DNA of 64,000 bases from Histoplasma ohiense (GCA_017607445.1 JAEVHH010000003.1:2356001-2420000), one strand, 5' to 3'; shown: positions 24,535 to 35,589, numbered from the stretch's first letter. Notes: generated by a model from the sequence alone, not told the origin. Made by a program: numbers and translations.

Positions 24535-27500
24535 AGCATGCTGTGATTGAAAGCTGTGAACTCTGATATTGATTGAGTGTGAAGATGCTGAATCTATAGA
24601 AAAGCATCAAATATTAATCATATGCATCTGAATACTGTCAAAGAATTCACAACATTAATTGATGATGGCAATATTATATTCACTGCCTTATCATTATGAG
24701 CTGTGAGTGCAGCAACTGAGTCAAATATCTCAGATGATTATAAAGATTATCTTGATATGTTTTGAGAAGACATATCTGATGTGGAACATGCATCTCATGA
24801 TCATACCATAGATCTCAAACCTGGCAAGAAACCCCCATATCAATTGATATATAATTTATCATCTCAAGAACTCTCTGTCCTCCAAGAATATATTGAAAAG
24901 ATATTAGAGAAGAATTGAATACATTCATTCAAGAGCTCAGTCAGTGTGTCAGTATTATTCACACTGAAGAAAGATGGAACTCTGTGTCTTTGTGTGGATT
25001 ATCAAGAATTGAATGAAATAACAGTCAAGAATCAATATCCACTGCTTTTGATAAGTGAAATACTTGATAGATTAGCAGATGCCAAAATATATACACAGCT
25101 GAATCTTAGAGACACATATTATAGAATTCACATACAAGCAGAGAATGAATGAAAAACAGCATTTTGAATATGATATGAATACTTTGAATATCTAGTCTTA
25201 TCTTTTGAGCTAATCAATGTCTCTGTGATCTTTCAATCTTATATCAACAAAGCCCTCAGCAATCTTTTAGACATATATTGTGTGGCTTATCTTGATGATA
25301 TTGTAATCTATTCAAACACATTTGATGAACATGTCGCCCATGTTAAGAATGTGCTGGAATGGTTAAGGTGATGGAGACTATATGTCAAACTTAGTAAGTA
25401 TATGTTTCATACAACAGAAATTGGATTTTTGAGTTTTGTGATTATCATGCAGAGCATTACTGTTGAGAAACACTGTATCAATATGATTTTAGATTGATCA
25501 GAACTGTGAACTATAAACAAATTGCAAATATTTCTAGAATTCATCAATTTCTATCATTGATTCATATACAAGTTCTCAATAATAACAGCATCTCTGACTG
25601 AATTGTTAAAAGATTACAAAACAAAAAGAGAGAAGAATAACACATCTATTCAGTAAGACAAAAACTGCAAGTATGCAATTTTGCAGTTAAAAGAATGCTT
25701 TACAAAAGCACTGTTGTTGATCCACTTTGATCTGCAGTGAAAACTCTGTATAGAAATGGACAGATCTGATGTTGCAATCACTGCAGTAATATCACAATTA
25801 ATGAATGATGATCACTGACACTCAATTGTGTTTTGATCTAGAAAGCTCACAGAAACAAAATAATGTTATCAAATATATAATCTAGAAATATTGCTGATTG
25901 TAGAAGCTTTCAGATAATAATGCTACTATCTACATAATAGCAGACACTAAATAACTGTTTTATCTGATCATATCAATCTTTGATGCTTCATGATGACAAA
26001 GCAGCTAAATGAGCATCAGATTTGTTGGATGAAAATGTTCTCAGTATTCAATTTTGAAATAGAACACTGTTCTGAGAAAAATAATTCTGCAGATATATCA
26101 CATTGTTGCTCAGATTTTGTAAAACACACAGCTCTTTTGACAGAGCTCTCTATTCTGCAAGAGAAGCTGTGTAAAAGATTCTTTAAATCACTAAAGACAA
26201 AAGAAAACACAAAGTTAGATCAATATATCAAGATGATGTAAAAAGATCTGCAAGATAATGAAAATTGTTGAGTAAAGAAGTCTGTAGTCATTGATGACAA
26301 CAATCTCTACAGAATAAAGAATGCATCTGTGGATGAGAATAAAATCACAGATGTTACAGAGTTAGATCTAGAGACTCTGATGTCACAGATTCTAGCTGTC
26401 AAAGTATTTGAGTCTGAAACAGTCTATTGTGAAGAGATAGCTGAATCTATCATTGAACTCTTACTGCAGATTCAGAATAGAGATACTGACATATCTGAAC
26501 TTTGTAGAAGACTAGAGATAAGTGATACTAGTGTGAGTAATCATTTGATCTGAACAGTAGATAAAGATGATCTGCTCAGAAAAGATGATAAAGTCTATAT
26601 ACTGCAAGACAAGATTGTAAGACATGAAATAATGAAAATGAACTATAATGATTCTCAAAATGATCATTTTGAATGTGACAAAATCATCAAAGCAATCAAA
26701 TACAAGTATTTGTGGCATGATATGAGTGATAAGATTGCAGAATATGTGAGAATTTGTGATATTTGTCAACACATCAAGATATCACAGCACAAGCTGTATG
26801 AGTTGCTACAATCACATTCAGTGCTAGATAAGAAATGGCATACAATTAGCATGGACTTTATTGAAGATTTGTCAGATAATAAAAAGGAAAGTCAAATCTA
26901 TAATGCTATTGTTGTATTTTTTGATTTATTCATTAAATGAGTTATAATTGTGTCCACATCTTCAGAGCTAGATGCAGAAGAATTTACAGACATTATTGTA
27001 TGAAGAATTGTGAAGAACTTTGATCTATCTGCAAACATTATTAGCAACTGAGATTCATTAATAAATAGCAAGTTTTGATTGACATTATGTTATCTGCTCC
27101 ATGTTCAATGAAAATTATCAATGACATTCCACCCACAAATTGACGGCCAGACAGAACAATTGAACCAGATGATTGAACATTATCTTCACACATATTGCAG
27201 CTATCAACAAGATAATTGAATAGAATGAATTCCTCTGATACAATGAGCATATAACAACACTTTTCATGCATTGATAAAAATAACATTATCTGAAGCAATG
27301 ATCAGTCAATCAACTGAACTTCATATAGACATGAAGCCCTCAAGCACAGATGCATCAAAATTAATGATGAAATAAGTGAAATGAATGAAGTAAGTGGAGA
27401 ACAAGAGCTGAGAATGTCTGAAAGCTGTCAAAGCAGCTGAGAAAAAGTATTATGATCAGTATCATATATCAAAAAGCTTTAAGATAGAGAACTGAGTAAT

Positions 27501-27963
27501 ACTGTGTGCAAAAAATATATTCATCTTGCAATTCTCACTCAAACTAGATCATTGATTTTTGAGTCTCTTTCAAATAATTGATATCTGTGATACACAGATG
27601 TACAAACTGAAACTCACACTGCAATATAAAGAAATTCATTCTGTATTTCATATTTCTCTTCTCAAATCATATCACACATGTGACAGACAAATCCCGCCAG
27701 CAGAACTGATAATTATAGATGCACAAAAGAAATGAAAAGTTGAAGCTATATTAGACAAACATCAGTATCACAGTCAAACACAATATCTTATCAAATAAAA
27801 AGATTGTACAGATATAGATAATTCTTGAGAATCTGAGAAAAACTTGATGAACAGTCAGAAGTACTTGAAACAGTTTAATAAAATTTATCAGAAGTCAGTC
27901 AGTAAATGAAAATGAAGAAGACAACAATGACTGCTGAATATATTTATTACACCCAGAGATTAA
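24535..27963 (+). pseudogene. Pol of family B chromovirus (RT-RNase H-integrase-chromodomain)
   Basis: One plus-strand frame (shared by the open stretches starting 24946, 25990, 26329 and 26632) broken mostly by TGA. RT from about 24780 (VLFTLKKDGTLCLCVDYQE) with YLDD near 25287; RNase H about 25740-26110 ending in EHCSEKNNSADISHCC; integrase zinc region with CDICQHIKISQHK near 26760; core with SMDFIEDLSD near 26860, then Asp near 27055 and Glu in DGQTEQLNQ near 27145; chromodomain about 27735-27880 (EAILDKHQYHSQTQYLIKWK). The TAA at 27961-27963 overlaps the end of the convergent antisense gene by 17 bp. Truncated at the N-terminus. Confidence 0.88.
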
Positions 27964-28853
27964 AAAACAGATCTGTCTCAGCTTGATCAGTGTCATTTGA
28001 GAAATTGTTATCAAGACAAACCTGCTTATTATCTCAGATTTTCTCAACTGATGAAGCACAACATTTCAATGATGACTTGAAAGCTGTGACTGATGATATA
28101 ATCATTGAGATCTCATCAATCACTGTTTCAGCTGAAGCATCAGAAGAACTGTCTCATTGAATCTCTCAGATCTTCACAGCAAAGAATTTAATCACTACAG
28201 TCACAGCACTCTGCAAAATGTTAATGTTTGAAGTGTTCACATCAGCAACAATTAGATTCTCAGCAGCATTGATAACCATCTGAGTCAATTCAACAGCATT
28301 CACTGACATCTAATACAAGTTAATATTATATACTGTAAAAACATCTGTTTTGAATAATAACTTACTGAAATACAAGTGTGCTTCATCATCAAGGAGTGCT
28401 TGCATTTTTTGCATCAACTCTCAGCAGACTCACAATGATGATGAGAAGATGTTGTCAAATGTTGAATACAACAACAGCAATATGCTACTGTGTTTCTTTC
28501 TAACACTTCAATGAGACTGTCTGCTTTCTCATCTTTGCCTACATTATTGATCAACTCAAATAATGTACCAAGATCTTGGCTCAGTGAGAATGACACTGAT
28601 GTAATAGCAGAATATGAAAACACACTTTCTGAAATACTGCTATAATTGAATACCACATTCTGCTGTGACAACAGATCATCAAAGTTCATATAGAATTCTA
28701 AGACTTCATCTACATTCTTATAAATCTGCACATCAAATACAAACCCTGCAACAGCAGTTTGATACATGGTAAATCTCTCATCTGAAACTTCATCAGAGAG
28801 CAGTATCTTGTGAAATTTATTGATCAAAAATTGATCAGTTTTGTGAAAGTGCT

Positions 28854-29180
28854 AGGCTGGCCGGTGGGACCATGAATTTCACGTTTGGTTTGGTTTGGTT
28901 TGGTCCCAGTCCATTTCTTGGCGTGATTTTCAGTGGGACCAGGATCAGAATGGGAGTGTAAAGGGACCAAAATTTTCAGAAATGGAGTGTAAAAGGACCA
29001 GATTTAGGCCTAACATGACTATTATGGGACCAACAAAATTTATTATTCCATGCAAAGTGACTGACTATGAAAAACAAGAATGTGACCTGGGACTGATCAT
29101 GATTTTAGCTCAAGTTTGGTCCCGTTCTGATGATTATGTAATACATGACAATTGGTAACAATTATTGGTAACGCTCACAA
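28854..29180. repeat. Left terminal and subterminal region of hAT
   Basis: Terminal AGGCTGGCCG followed by at least seven GGGACCA/TGGTCCC-like motifs, a run of TTTGG units, and GTAACAATTATTGGTAACG at 29156-29174. Such repeated subterminal motifs are the usual transposase-binding sites in hAT elements. They explain short translated ORFs here, which I do not call genes. Confidence 0.7.
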
Positions 29181-29191
29181 GCTCATTAATA

Positions 29192-31587
29192 CTATATACA
29201 ATCACGGCCAATTTTTTCCTCCACTATATCATTGGAAGAGAATTCTGCCACAATAGAATTCTTATCAACAATTTCTTTTTCTTTTCCATGCTTAACCATC
29301 ATCAATTTCTTTACAGTTTCTCCTTGCAATTGACCACGGTGATAGTGACAAATATCTCGACTTGAGTTAAACTTTCTCTCCATACCAACTCCTGCCAATG
29401 GAATTGCCAGAATATCGCGTGCCATCATTGCCACTGTTGGGTACTGACTGCTGATCATCCTCCACAGATCTAAAATAGATTTTCCTTTGATATTAACAGA
29501 ATCATCATATAGATAGCAGTCAAATTCAGTGTTGCAAGAATTTTGTTTGCTCAGATTTTCAGCAGCAATCAATGAGTGCAAATCCTTAATCAATATTAGT
29601 AACAGATTAATATCAATATCTCAGTGAGTATTATAAAAAAAAAGTTACTAACCAAAGAATCATGCTCTATTGGCTCTTCAATTTGGGTATTATCCTGTTC
29701 ATATTGTCGATAGTTGTTGTTGTAGTATGTCCGAGCTATATCAACATAGATTTGTCGTTCTTCCGCCGTCCAATCCCCGGGAGTATATGCATTGATTCGA
29801 TGAGAGGGATCAAGTACAGCAGCAACAGCATAGTAATCAGCAAATGGTTGATTGGTTCTCACATAATATTCTGCAAGTTTGTCTCGCGCTCTTTCAATTG
29901 CTGCAGAAATAACTCTATCCCAGGATTGTTCTTCTCATACACGAGTCATCTGTGTTTCCAAATGAGTAAATAAACTGTTGTATACCCACCAAGAAGCTTG
30001 CATCATTGGTGTTACTGTAATAGACACAGCTTTTGTTGTTTTGTAAAAGATAAACAACAGTTCAACAACATATTTTAACTGTGTCCACTCTGTATCAGAA
30101 AGTTTCAGAGCATGAATTTTCTCTCGCTCAGAATTCTGAACCCAATGATTCACAGCATCTTTTAGTCGAAGTGCTCAAACTGCCATCTCATAAGTAGAAC
30201 TCCACTGTGTTCGAACATCTTGTATCATATTAAGAGGAGGAACTGAGCTGTGGGTGGCTTGAATATCGTGGAATCATTGTTGTTGTTTGGGAGAAGTACT
30301 GATTGCATTGGTGATATGACGAATCTAAAAAAAGATAATGAGATAGTTAGCAAATTGATCAATTTTCACTGAAGCATTATCAAATATCATTACCTTGCGA
30401 AGGGTTGATGAGAATGTGATGTGCATAACAATTTCAACATCATTCTCATCAAAACAACTGGCCAGTTCTGTGTTTTCAGGTTCAATGTCCAGGCCTTTAA
30501 CCAATGCTTGAACAACAAGCTGAATAACATGTGCAATACAGGGAATATGCCCACATTTACCATTTCATCTATACAATACCAGTTTTTGTTCCAGACTCTG
30601 CATCATGGTCAAGTTGTTTGCTGCATTGTCTGTTGTGATTGCAAGAAGACCTGATGAAATATCTCAGTAATCATTTTTAATGATTGTCATGAGAACATCA
30701 GTCATATATTCACCTGTATGACTGCTCTTCAATTGTTCAAAGCCAATCAATTTCTCTTTATAATTCCAATCCTCATCAATAAAATAACAAACTGCACCCA
30801 AAAAGGATAGATTGTTGGTGCTTGTTCATGCATCCACTGCCAGTGATATCTTCTGTTGTTTCTTCAACAGAAGTCCAAGTTGTCGCATATCATTGTTGTA
30901 ATGTGTATCCAGAGAAGAGCGGAGACTGGATCGATGAGGAATTTGAATATGTGAATTAAGCATTTGCAGTAGAGTTCGAAATTCCGAGTTTTCAACAGCA
31001 CACAGTGGAAGATTCAACAATATACATAGATGTAGAAGTTGTTCTCAAAAGTTGTCTGGTGAAAGAGTTGGAATTGGAAGATCAGCATCAGTTCATCATC
31101 GTTTTCGCATGTTTTCCTGCAAAATAGTACATAAGCATTACCAAATATCGTTACCATTAATGAGAGTAGATGATATAAGTACCAGTCCATGAAGAATATT
31201 CTGATGTTTTCCTCTAAGCTGTAGACAACCAGCAGATTTCAAATGTCATGTGATTCCTCCTGGTCCATGTCCACTTCAGGATGGATGTTTTTGTATGGAG
31301 TTGCAATGATTACAGCAGAGAAATGGCTCTTCAGTGATCTTCACAGCAACTTGTTGAAAGTTTTTCCATAGATCTCCTCATTGTCTATGCTGGCTTTTCC
31401 ATAGATTGTGTTGTTTTTCATCATCAAGAAAAAAAGAAGTATGCATCCACCAGGCTTGAAAGAGCTCATCTTGCAAGGACTTATAAACAACATAAATTGT
31501 TTGATCCACTCTTATTTCTATAAGATCTTGAACCTCCATTAAAGAAGGTGATGAATTCCCTGATTCAGCAATTACTGAAGTTGCCAT
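29192..31587 (-). pseudogene. hAT transposase, four exons, with TGA interruptions
   Basis: Exons 31587-31183, 31116-30394, 30324-29653 and 29584-29192 join in phase 0 throughout (introns of 66, 69 and 68 nt; donors GTACTT, GTAATG, GTTAGT) to about 730 codons ending in TAG. A BED-type zinc finger lies in exon 1 (CNHC, then HLKSAGC, near residues 100-120). Exon 2 opens the catalytic region: KISLAVDA followed by TGA and TSTNN, where the family has DAWTS, and LIGFEQLKSSHTGEYM. Exon 3 has the ELLFIFYKTTKAVS-type helix. Exon 4 has the C-terminal hAT dimerisation motif (YPTVAMMARDILAIPLAG, HRGQLQGETVKKL). About eleven in-frame stops are all TGA, at Trp or Arg positions, so it is probably inactivated by mutation. 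It would cut and move the element. Confidence 0.88.
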
Positions 31588-32201
31588 GATGAATATAAAT
31601 GATAAGAAATTATGTGTAAAATGAATTCTGAGGATAAAAAGGTTAAGAAATTGGTTCAATTTGGTTGGGATTTTTTTTTACCCCTTTTTCATTAACCCAT
31701 TCTAATTGGTTAGAACACTAGTAGAATATATTTATAAACAACAACAAATAAAACACATTATGATCAAATAGAAAAGAATGATAATGAAAATATTGAAGAT
31801 ATTATTAAGATTTGTAAGTGCTGAAAAGTTGATTCATTAGACATATTATCTATCTCTAATATATCACAATTCCACAGTATGAATTTATCAGCTTTCGTTG
31901 TTTACTGATACTAAACGTAAAGTCACACGCAACTTACAAGTATACATATACATATATATATATATATATCATGAGCATAATATCGCTACATAATATATGC
32001 TCACAACAAAGAATTGTATAATGTAAAATATCAAATAAAATTTGTAATCTCTGATAATTATAATAATACAATTAATTTAGCAAAAATATAAAAAAACAAA
32101 CATGCAAAAAAAATTTTTTTCTTAGGCCATTTCCTCTTCTACTCTTCTTCTTCCACTTCCTCCTCCTCCTCCTCTTCTTCTTCCTCTCCATCCTCCACAA
32201 T
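31588..32201. other. AT-rich spacer in hAT, no gene seen
   Basis: Upstream of the transposase start and downstream of the acidic gene. Contains a (TA)n run near 31950-31970 and A/T-rich sequence, plausibly the transposase promoter. The minus frame of the acidic gene, read through its TGA, continues to a TAG near 32134 as an almost pure Glu tract. Confidence 0.5.
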
Positions 32202-32991
32202 TCAATCCTCCTCTTTCTCCTCCTCCCTCTCCTCCTCCTCCTCATCTGAGGAAACAACCACCTCAAAACCCTCCTCAGCTATCTCCTCAGATGAGGGAGG
32301 ACCCTCCTCTCTTCTCATCAGATTCACTTGAGCTTCAAAGTCCTGCATCTCCTGATCTGCTGCCTCAGATTCTACCCCTGCAGCAAGCAAATTAGCATGC
32401 TCAGAAAGCAACACTGCCTCCTCAATGTTCTGAATCATTGAGCACATACAAGATCTAAACAAGGCCTCAATCCCATGATTCTCTTCAGAAGCCTGCTAAT
32501 CAATTAGACCACAGAATCATTATCAAAAAGCATTATCAATGAATATATTCAAAATACAACCTACCAGCTTGGGCTTCTTTGCCTCACAGGCAAGCACATC
32601 TTCAATCTCCTTCTGACAGTGCTTTTTCACAGCCGCCATCTTCTCAGCCCTCTCCCTCTCCACCTTGGTCTCAAACCATTTCCATGAGCACTCCTGGTCC
32701 CAGTGCTGCTGCATCAGCAACTCCACTGCTTCCTTCTCCAACTTCTCACATGTTGGGCCATCGGCATCATTCCTTTCATAATATTAGTCAAATTCCAGCA
32801 GAAGCATTACTCCAAGATTGTTATCAATCTGCTCCATTGCAGAGTTTTTTCAAGGTGATATGGTGTGTCTTGCGGTCAGCTTCTCCACACTTGAAGGATT
32901 CTTTCTCTTCCCCCTCAAGGTGATGGCGGCGCTTGCGTGCCTTAGTGGTACGCAGAGCCACCAAATGTTCCTTGAAGAGGGGGGCAGACAT
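32202..32991 (-). CDS. Unrecognised hAT-borne protein with acidic C-terminus
   Basis: Minus strand, start ATG 32991, three exons: 32991-32825, 32772-32565 and 32492-32202. They join in frame to about 221 codons. Residues 12-60 are basic (RTTKARKRRHHLEG, LKKLCNGAD). Residues 63-125 form a charged helix rich in Glu/Lys (TCEKLEKEAVELLMQQHW, ERERAEKMAAVKKH), likely coiled coil. The C-terminal 45 residues are mostly Glu/Asp, ending EEEEEREEEKEED then TGA; read through, the acidic run continues. Intron 1 ends in a proper branch and AAAG but starts ATAACA instead of GTAACA, a G-to-A change that would block splicing. Intron 2 (GTAGGT...GCAG) is normal. Acidic tails are typical of histone chaperones and HMG-type proteins, but I recognise no family. 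It is divergent from the H3-like gene. Confidence 0.6.
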
Positions 32992-33582
32992 GTTTTCAGC
33001 AGGAGAGGGGGAGAGAAACACATTCTGATTGTGATGATGGAGATTTCTAGTGAAAAAAAATATATTGTTTTTATAAGTTGCTATACATGCAGAAATGTGA
33101 TGGCAAGAACAGAGATATATCAAAGAATTCAAGAAGAAAGAAAATCTACATCTATATGTTATGGGAAATTACATGTCTCATAGCAACACTGTTTGCATTT
33201 TTGTGCTACTTGTTGATATCACATGCTGCATGCATGCAGTTGCTCTGCAAGCTATATTATGGCTGAATGCAGATGAGATATTTCTTTGTTGCTATAGAGA
33301 TTATTTGCATATGCAATCTCCCAGTTTAACAACCACCCATGTTTTTCTTTTTCTTTGTTCTTTCTTTCTTCTCTCTCCAACCCATCATAATTCCACTGCA
33401 GTATGTTAACTATTAAAAGCAATATGAATATCTCAATGTTTTCTGCAAATGAATACTGATTAATTAATTGATTCTATCTAGCAAATCCAGCACCACAAGT
33501 CTCTGTCCTTCCCCCTCTGAAATCTACGCGTTCATTCTCTGTGTCCATCCCCCCTCCCTCCCCGCCCCCCCCCAGCGAAAAA
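32992..33582. promoter_or_regulatory. Divergent intergenic region between the two cargo genes
   Basis: 591 bp between the starts of the acidic-protein gene (minus) and the H3-like gene (plus). The part next to the H3-like start is C-rich (33541-33575), unlike the rest of the window. A shared bidirectional promoter, as at many histone gene pairs, is an inference from the head-to-head arrangement. The short ORFs here on both strands are not convincing. Confidence 0.4.
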
Positions 33583-34182
33583 ATGGCCCGTGATAAGGGT
33601 ATCCCTCATCAGAGGGCCATGCCAACCACTGCTGCTGCCCACAAGGCAGCATATGAACAGCGAGTGGCGGAGTGGGAAGCGGCCTGGGCCCACCATCATG
33701 AGCGGCATCCCAATGCTCACCGTGCTGTGTGGGAGGTGCGCAACCCCCGCCCTCGTATGAAAAAAGTGGATAAGCAGAGTATGAAATTCAAAGTAATGCT
33801 TTTTGATAACACTAGATACTGATATGAGAGTAGAGGCTATTCATGAGATCTGATATTATCAGAAGTCTGGGGATCTCATTTTCCCCAAGGCCGCGTTTGC
33901 TCATCTTGTCTGGGAGATTGATGGGGGGAAGTATCACTTCCAGTGTTCCGCCCTCGATGCTCTTCAAGTCGCAGTTGAGACCACATTGGTCACACTTTTT
34001 GAGTGTATGATATCATGTGAAAATCAATGTAACAATATCTCACTAATCATTTCACAGGTGGCCTTAAGGCCATGATTCATTGTGGACAGATGACTCTCAC
34101 TGTGAGGGATATTAGATTGATAGTGGAGATCGCCCAAGGATTGGGTAGCAATTTTTTTGATGATTATAGATTGGAGGAATGA
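33583..34182 (+). CDS. Histone H3-like protein carried by the hAT
   Basis: Exons 33583-33778, 33831-34004 and 34058-34182 give 164 codons. Both introns (52 and 53 nt) start GTATGA and have CTGAT/CTAAT branch sites. The N-terminus MARDKGIPHQRAM recalls the H3 start (A-R-x-K). Residues 20-60 are an Ala/His/Trp-rich extension without the usual H3 tail lysines. From residue 67 the histone fold aligns with H3: YYQKSGDLIFPKAAFAHLV (alpha-N/alpha-1), HFQCSALDALQVAVETTLV (alpha-2), MTLTVRDIRLIVEIAQGLG (alpha-3), then a 15-residue acidic C-terminal extension not found in H3. Loop 1 is about three residues shorter than in H3. One TGA replaces the Arg before YYQKS, and a Trp (TGG) stands where H3 has the Arg of LVREI, both explainable by CpG-to-TpG change. 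Near-correct fold and GC-rich sequence suggest recent function. Could be a CENP-A-like or transposon-specific variant. Confidence 0.8.
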
Positions 34183-34206
34183 GTTTTTTTCATTTGTTTG
34201 TTTGTT

Positions 34207-34244
<38 letters not shown>

Positions 34245-34322
34245 GAAGTTTTTGTTTTTTTTTTTTTAATTTTCAAAATGCCTACAGGCATATAATGATA
34301 TTTCTGTTGTTGACATCAAAAA
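34183..34322. other. Poly-T spacer downstream of the H3-like gene
   Basis: Contains a (TTTG)n stretch and long T runs (about 34209-34268). No gene seen. The next segment is the right subterminal region of the hAT. Confidence 0.6.
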
Positions 34323-34654
34323 GGTAACAATATTTGGTAACGCTCACATCATAATTAGCCACCATCCAGCATAAAGGTATATGTATTATGTAATTATGGG
34401 TAAGTCATGGTCCCGTTTGGTCCCATTTTGTAAAATGGGACCAAACGGGACTGTGACCCAGAAATCAAGATAAGAACAGTATTCAGGACCTAAATATTTC
34501 TCATAAACAGTGAAATGGGACCAGAGCTATAATACAAACAGTGTAAAGTGACTGGTTTGAAAAACAATATATGGGACCAGGACTAAAATATATGAGAATG
34601 GGACCAACGCTAAAATTGGTCATGGTCCCATGCACGGTCACACGGCCAGTCTAG
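34323..34654. repeat. Right terminal and subterminal region of hAT
   Basis: Begins with GTAACAATATTTGGTAACG (same orientation as at the left end), then many GGTCCCGTTTGGTCCC / GGGACCA motifs including a palindrome-like pair near 34410-34450, and ends GGCCAGTCTAG next to the TSD copy at 34655. Confidence 0.75.
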
Positions 34655-35589
34655 AAAGTGCTCAGATATCTATAACTCATTAGTATCTATAACAATCTCA
34701 GTTTAAGAAAACTTACAGCAGTACAACTTCTATTTAATATATGACAGATATGACAGCATATCTGTTCATCATTCACAAAACAAGAATATACTGAAGGATT
34801 CTGCAATCTCTTCAGACAACCCAAGCAAATGCTCTTGATGACAGACAGTATATCACTCTTTATAGACTTCAAATCAGCAACAGAAACAGCTGGTTCTGAC
34901 ATTCTATCATAACTTTAATTAGTATCAAGACCTTGTTCAAAGAAGAAGGAGAAGCAAAAGCAATAAGAAAGAAAAACAGATGTTGAAGATTGAAATCAAT
35001 ATTGCAATATTGATCAAAGAGATTGCTTTTGTTCGTTTGTTTGTATTGATTTAATGTTCTGGAGAAAACACAGACAGCATCTGTGTTTCAGAAGCCTTCT
35101 GAAGAGCATGAAGATGTGCTACACTGAAGAGATTTCTATATACACAGAGAGAGAGAAAACAGAATTCAGATGACAACTTTTGAGAAGACTCAGCTTATTG
35201 AAAAGGATTTTTCTGAGCTGCACATTCACTTCTAATCTGATGTATGACCATTCATAGTGGAGCTATAGTGTGGTTCTCAAAGAGACCACTGCTGCTGTGT
35301 CTGAAAGACTTTATAGTGAATGAAGAGAGATAACTTTCTCAGTTGATTCAAGAACTGTCTATACTTCTAACAATAAAAGAAAAACAGATGAGACAGACAA
35401 AAGAAAAGAGAAAAAATGAGTGTTCTGAAAAGAAAAATAAAGAAAAGAGTGAAGAAAAGACTGTGTCATCTGTGGCATCTTGCAGTCACATGATCTGACA
35501 CAAGCTCAGAGAGAGAGAGAGAAGAGAGCACAACTGAGTCAACATGCAGACTGTACTGATTACATCACACCTAGTTGAAACAGATGAGT

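Larger units (their letters stand above)
28854..34654. mobile_element. hAT DNA transposon with cargo genes
   Basis: 5801 bp, flanked by the 8-bp duplication AAAGTGCT (28846-28853 and 34655-34662), the size typical of hAT. Ends are imperfect inverted repeats: left AGGCTGGCCG, right end (reverse complement) CTAGACTGGCCG, with two extra bases on the right. Both subterminal regions are crowded with GGGACCA/TGGTCCC. It holds a four-exon transposase (minus) and two further genes that are not part of ordinary hAT elements. Base composition (CpG and CC/GG present) contrasts with the mutated neighbours, so the insertion or its arrival is younger. It lies in coding exon 2 of the family B antisense gene. 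Confidence 0.9.
27947..34902 (-). pseudogene. Antisense cysteine-rich gene of family B, interrupted by hAT
   Basis: Minus strand, three exons. Exon 1 (34902-34717) encodes 62 residues, MSEPAVSVADLKS..., with a Cys-rich module: C-x2-C, x11, C, then CC-x2-C and a final C near residue 60. The donor GTAAGT at 34716, a TACTAAT-like branch and TATAG at 34670 make a 47-nt phase-0 intron. Exon 2 runs from 34669, is split by the hAT, and continues 28845-28366. It is Asp/Ser-rich and ends in CKKC-x8-C after a TGA. A second phase-0 intron is 28365-28310. Exon 3 (28309-27947) has a helical region (MVINAAENLIVADV) and ends in TAA. Position (convergent to pol, before the 3' LTR) and the N-terminal module match the antisense gene of family A. 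Function unknown; zinc binding is inferred. Confidence 0.65.

Noticed and set aside
28895..29158. 87-codon ORF near the left hAT end
   Set aside because: Made of subterminal GGGACCA repeats; no coding features.
29192..31587. UGA reassigned to Trp, since all stops in the hAT transposase are TGA
   Set aside because: Several of the TGA codons sit where the family expects Arg (e.g. before HLKS and ALRL), which fits CGA to TGA. The older elements also have TAA/TAG at Gln codons, and many TGG Trp codons remain. Deamination explains all of these.
31940..31975. (TA)n run as an origin or centromere signal
   Set aside because: A simple microsatellite in an AT-rich spacer; nothing else supports such a role.
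32579..32923. Plus-strand 114-codon ORF (MPHRQAHLQS)
   Set aside because: Antisense shadow of exons 1-2 of the acidic-protein gene, which has splice sites and consistent frames.
33161..33409. Overlapping hydrophobic ORFs in the cargo intergenic region
   Set aside because: Short, overlapping each other in different frames, no motif and no splice support.
33541..33582. Upstream extension of the H3-like protein (SIPPPSPPPPSEK)
   Set aside because: It has no ATG; the ATG at 33583 gives the H3-like MARDK start.
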